A program made the position numbers and the translations under genes. Shown in pieces: positions 61,001 through 64,000 of a stretch of 64,000 bases of DNA. The stretch's first letter is position 1. Every line of letters begins with the position of its first letter. The DNA is taken from contig CM082581.2 in NCBI GenBank assembly GCA_040954595.2, positions 12,648,001 to 12,712,000 of the forward strand, given 5' to 3'. Source of the DNA: Balanoglossus misakiensis (lineage: Eukaryota; Hemichordata). The notes beneath the pieces are model-generated. The model was not told the DNA's origin and did no database searches. It saw only the letters and a list, made by a program, of their open reading frames with translations.

Positions 61001-64000
61001 TTTATTTCCAAAGTGTAAATACACAAAAGAGCTTTCTGTTCTGTATGTTATCGATCATCTAAAACAACAGTGGACATGTTTTGAATACACTCATGGCCTA
61101 CTTCAGCACTGATCTGTTGTGATTACCAAGTCACGGGGGTCATCTACATGTATGCATTTTACCAAGCGCAAGAGCATTCAGTGGTCAGAGGGTTAAGCTG
61201 GGGCACGACCCGACACAAGATATCACATGGTGTACACTGTATTCTTTCAGATAGAAAAAAAGACCTCTTTTGAAAATGAACAGACTGATGCTACAAATGT
61301 TAGAAGACAATATGTGCCACAGGTCTCTGCACCACCTGTCTATCTGTGGATTCCAATATGGCATCAGTCAAATTTTTATTTGATACATAGAGTAGTTGTG
61401 GCAGCAGTTCCATCAGGTCAATACTGAATTTTCCACAGTAACCATGGTGAAAACATCATTAATAACTAAACATTTTTTAATAATCAAGGAAATGTAACAA
61501 GCTCCCACTAAAAATGCACATGAATAAACAAAACCCCCTCATAAAAACTACATGTACTATAAACCCTACAGAAAATTGCCCTTTATATTATTTGATCTGA
61601 ATTTTTCAGATTTGTTTATCCTCCTCCTCTTCTTACCTATTTCAATGTTGCCTCCCTGTTCAAGAAATCATTACCACATCATCCCCTGAACATGTGCCCT
61701 TTTTCAGCAGCTGCAAATGATTTCTTTGACAAATGATGCAGGGTGATAAGTAAACTTGTAATATTGAATATTGATGGTTTATGTTTGAATATCAAGGACG
61801 TTTGTTAGCTGGCAGTATGTGTGCATGTGTGTGCATGGGCGTGTGCATGTGTGTGTCAAGCCTCGCAGACTTCAGTCTGCTGTCTTGTTTCAGGACAGAC
61901 TTAAAAGCAGAAGCATTACGCCAAATATGCTGCCTTAATGTATTGCATCAAAAGCTCACCTCCAGTCAACTGCCCACAGGGAAGATTTTCTATGGCCTCC
62001 TATATATTAAACTCATGAATGGACAACAAATTAACAAATTCACACAGCAAGCTCTTGACAAATCAAGCAGTGAAATCTTTCTGAGAAAAACACGACACTT
62101 TGACATTCCAGTATCATTACCCTTTGTCAACGAGATGCATCTCAAAATTGCTCGATTTTGTGAAATGCAAGCATTGTATCTTCTCCTGTAGGATAGCGTG
62201 TTTCTGCCTTTGAAATGTTTCCATGGCAACATGACACACACACCCCAAATTGCCTGTGAATCTGTTCAGATGCTCATCTTTTTCTCAAAATGTGTGTTGA
62301 TTGCTGTGGTCAAGGTCACCAAAAAGCATGAGATTGTGTGATATAGAACTGATCTTATTCAGTAGTGAAGTGAGCTTGAAGTTGAAGTGAGCTTGCTACA
62401 TCTCTGATTACAGTGTGAGGTATCTACAAAGGTGTGTCAGAACTGATGGTACACTTGAACAAGTATATCCATAACATTCATGCAAATGGCAGTATGATTG
62501 GTTCTCGTTCATGAAAAAGCCATGCAACCAGCCAGCCAGCCAGCCGCCACATATCAAAGCCAGGGTAAGCCAGACTGGCTGCACGCAAGACACAAGATAT
62601 CCACCCCTGCAGTCTGCAAACAATGAGACAAAAGAAAGAATGAAGATGTCTGACAAAGGTAAAAAGGAAACAAGCATATAATGCACTGCACAGATTAAAA
62701 CCAAACATAACTTTGATATCACAGACAGACAAACACACGGAGAGAGTGACAGTCTCCGAATATACACAGTGGGTTTGAAACAGTTCCCCGTGGTGCTCAC
62801 CCACAATGTTGACATACTCAGGACGGCTGTCTCCCGCGACATCAAGGGATACAAATCAACTTGATGAGATCGGTAACTAGGGACTTTAGTGGAAACAAGT
62901 GAGAAAAACTGCATCTGGAGTCACGATCTGACATTTGCTCAGCCAGCCCTCTCTGGAATTACGCTCTATTAAGGTGAAAAATCGGACAATAATATGATTT
63001 CTGAACTAACAAAGCAAACTCTGGTGACGATGAAGACCTACGTATCACATCGTGAATATTTGATTAAATAAAGGTCTCACAATGCAAATAAATTCAAATT
63101 TGCCTCTCAAGGAAATGTGTCAGGCAATTTACATGATTGTTATGATGTAGATTTATGAAGAGCACAAAAGATATGCGTGTTTCTGAACACATCATGAAGT
63201 GTAGTTACTGGGATCTGAGTTTTAAAAACACGCATCATTTCCTTTAGGATTAAGTCAAGCTTTGTATTAACTTTCCCTCTGGGAATTTTCTTCTTTGACA
63301 TAAATCACAGTGTGTAGGCAAATGGGACTAATGACAAAAAAGGAAAAAAAACCCAGAAAAATTAATGTTTCAATTGGGATTTTGTTGTTGCTTTGACAGC
63401 AGGATTGATGCGTCCACGCACACCAATCAATAGTGGAGGGGGACGTGAAATGTCATCTGTCATGTATGAAGAAATCGGTGTGTAGGCAGCCATCTGTTCT
63501 CAAAAACACGTTACATATGACTAGTTATCATTAATAGAAGGTCCATAGAGTATCAAGCGTGTACACCTGAATACGACTTTGATGGCAAAAAATCACTGAG
63601 GTGGATGGATATAGATGTGCGTGCGTGTGAGTATGTGTACTGTTACTGGACGAAACAATCACGTCAGGCTAACTCACGCACAGGAATTTGCGATGATTGC
63701 ACGGCACTTTGTAGTGTTCCGCCCGACGCACGTCAAAATAAAGGGCTGCATGCTGCTGAGCTTGATTCGAAGGTCAGGGGTTTAACGCTGGCAGCCACAG
63801 AACATCAGACAGGGAGGGTGAATGACACGCACTTGACGGTGTCACCTCTCGTAGGACTAATAAAACGAGACGAACTTGGACTCTGCGAAAAAAAGAAATG
63901 CCAAACGCACACACTGGGACAGAATATTAAGGACAATTGACAGGGAAAGTGATCATAGAAATGACACCTGGATGAAAGACAACCACAAAAGGCACGGACA
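58065..64000. other. Probable large MARCHF5 intron or flank; no exon recognised
   Basis: If the MARCHF5 exon at 57921-58064 is right, the sequence above it is its preceding intron(s). I looked on the minus strand for the expected upstream exon and did not find one. Simple repeats are present: GTGTGCATG-type at about 61817-61858, CCAG repeats at about 62528-62546, and CAGACAGA-type near 62722. Open frames such as minus 62408-62914 run across these repeats and look non-coding. Confidence 0.45.

Noticed and set aside
62795-62860. Possible minus-strand exon with donor GTGAGC near 62797
   Set aside because: A short frame can be read, but it does not match MARCHF5 and the acceptor is weak.
62408-62914. 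168-codon minus frame as a membrane protein or MARCHF5 exon
   Set aside because: It runs through CAGC and CAGA simple repeats, shows no MARCHF5 segment, and the hydrophobic stretch is explained by repeat composition.

Overview
This is eukaryotic, intron-rich animal DNA: GT-AG spliced genes, a Pol III tRNA, a 3' UTR of about 3 kb and a large satellite. All assignments come from reading the sequence by eye and from remembered family sequences; no search was run. The gene set (two SLC4A11-type transporters, a Caspr-like secreted protein, insulin-degrading enzyme beside MARCHF5) fits an invertebrate bilaterian, perhaps an invertebrate deuterostome. The species cannot be fixed from this window.

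Layout. 1-8470 is an 87-bp satellite that runs off the left edge, with about 95 near-identical units and diverged units at its right end. 8471-11142 holds no complete gene, but 9926-10127 (minus) is a single deiodinase-like exon with TGA at the selenocysteine position. 11143-15801 (plus) is a secreted protein of three Caspr/CNTNAP-type fibrinogen-like modules, with every intron in phase 1. It converges on the first of two tandem minus-strand SLC4A11-like genes, 16453-24381 (929 codons) and 26172-32507 (844 codons). Their exons match one for one, many at identical length. A tRNA-Pro(AGG) lies in an intron of the second copy.

36398-38749 (plus) is a two-exon macrodomain protein with a long disordered tail. 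39655-41793 (plus) is a single-exon, probably doubly acylated protein with a Lys/Glu tract and many proline-directed sites. 42821-49289 (plus) is insulin-degrading enzyme in 23 coding exons, followed by a repeat-bearing 3' UTR that may reach 52.4 kb. 57921-58064 (minus) is the last coding exon of MARCHF5. The rest of MARCHF5 was not found and probably lies in unrecognised exons or beyond the right edge.

No operon-like or defence system is present. The most notable points are the convergent IDE-MARCHF5 pair, which as I recall is also neighbouring and convergent in human; the paired SLC4A11 copies with an 18-nt microexon in one and a GC-AG intron plus a His-rich loop in the other; the three-module secreted protein; the deiodinase-like remnant; and a satellite whose unit length keeps a 29-codon frame open.
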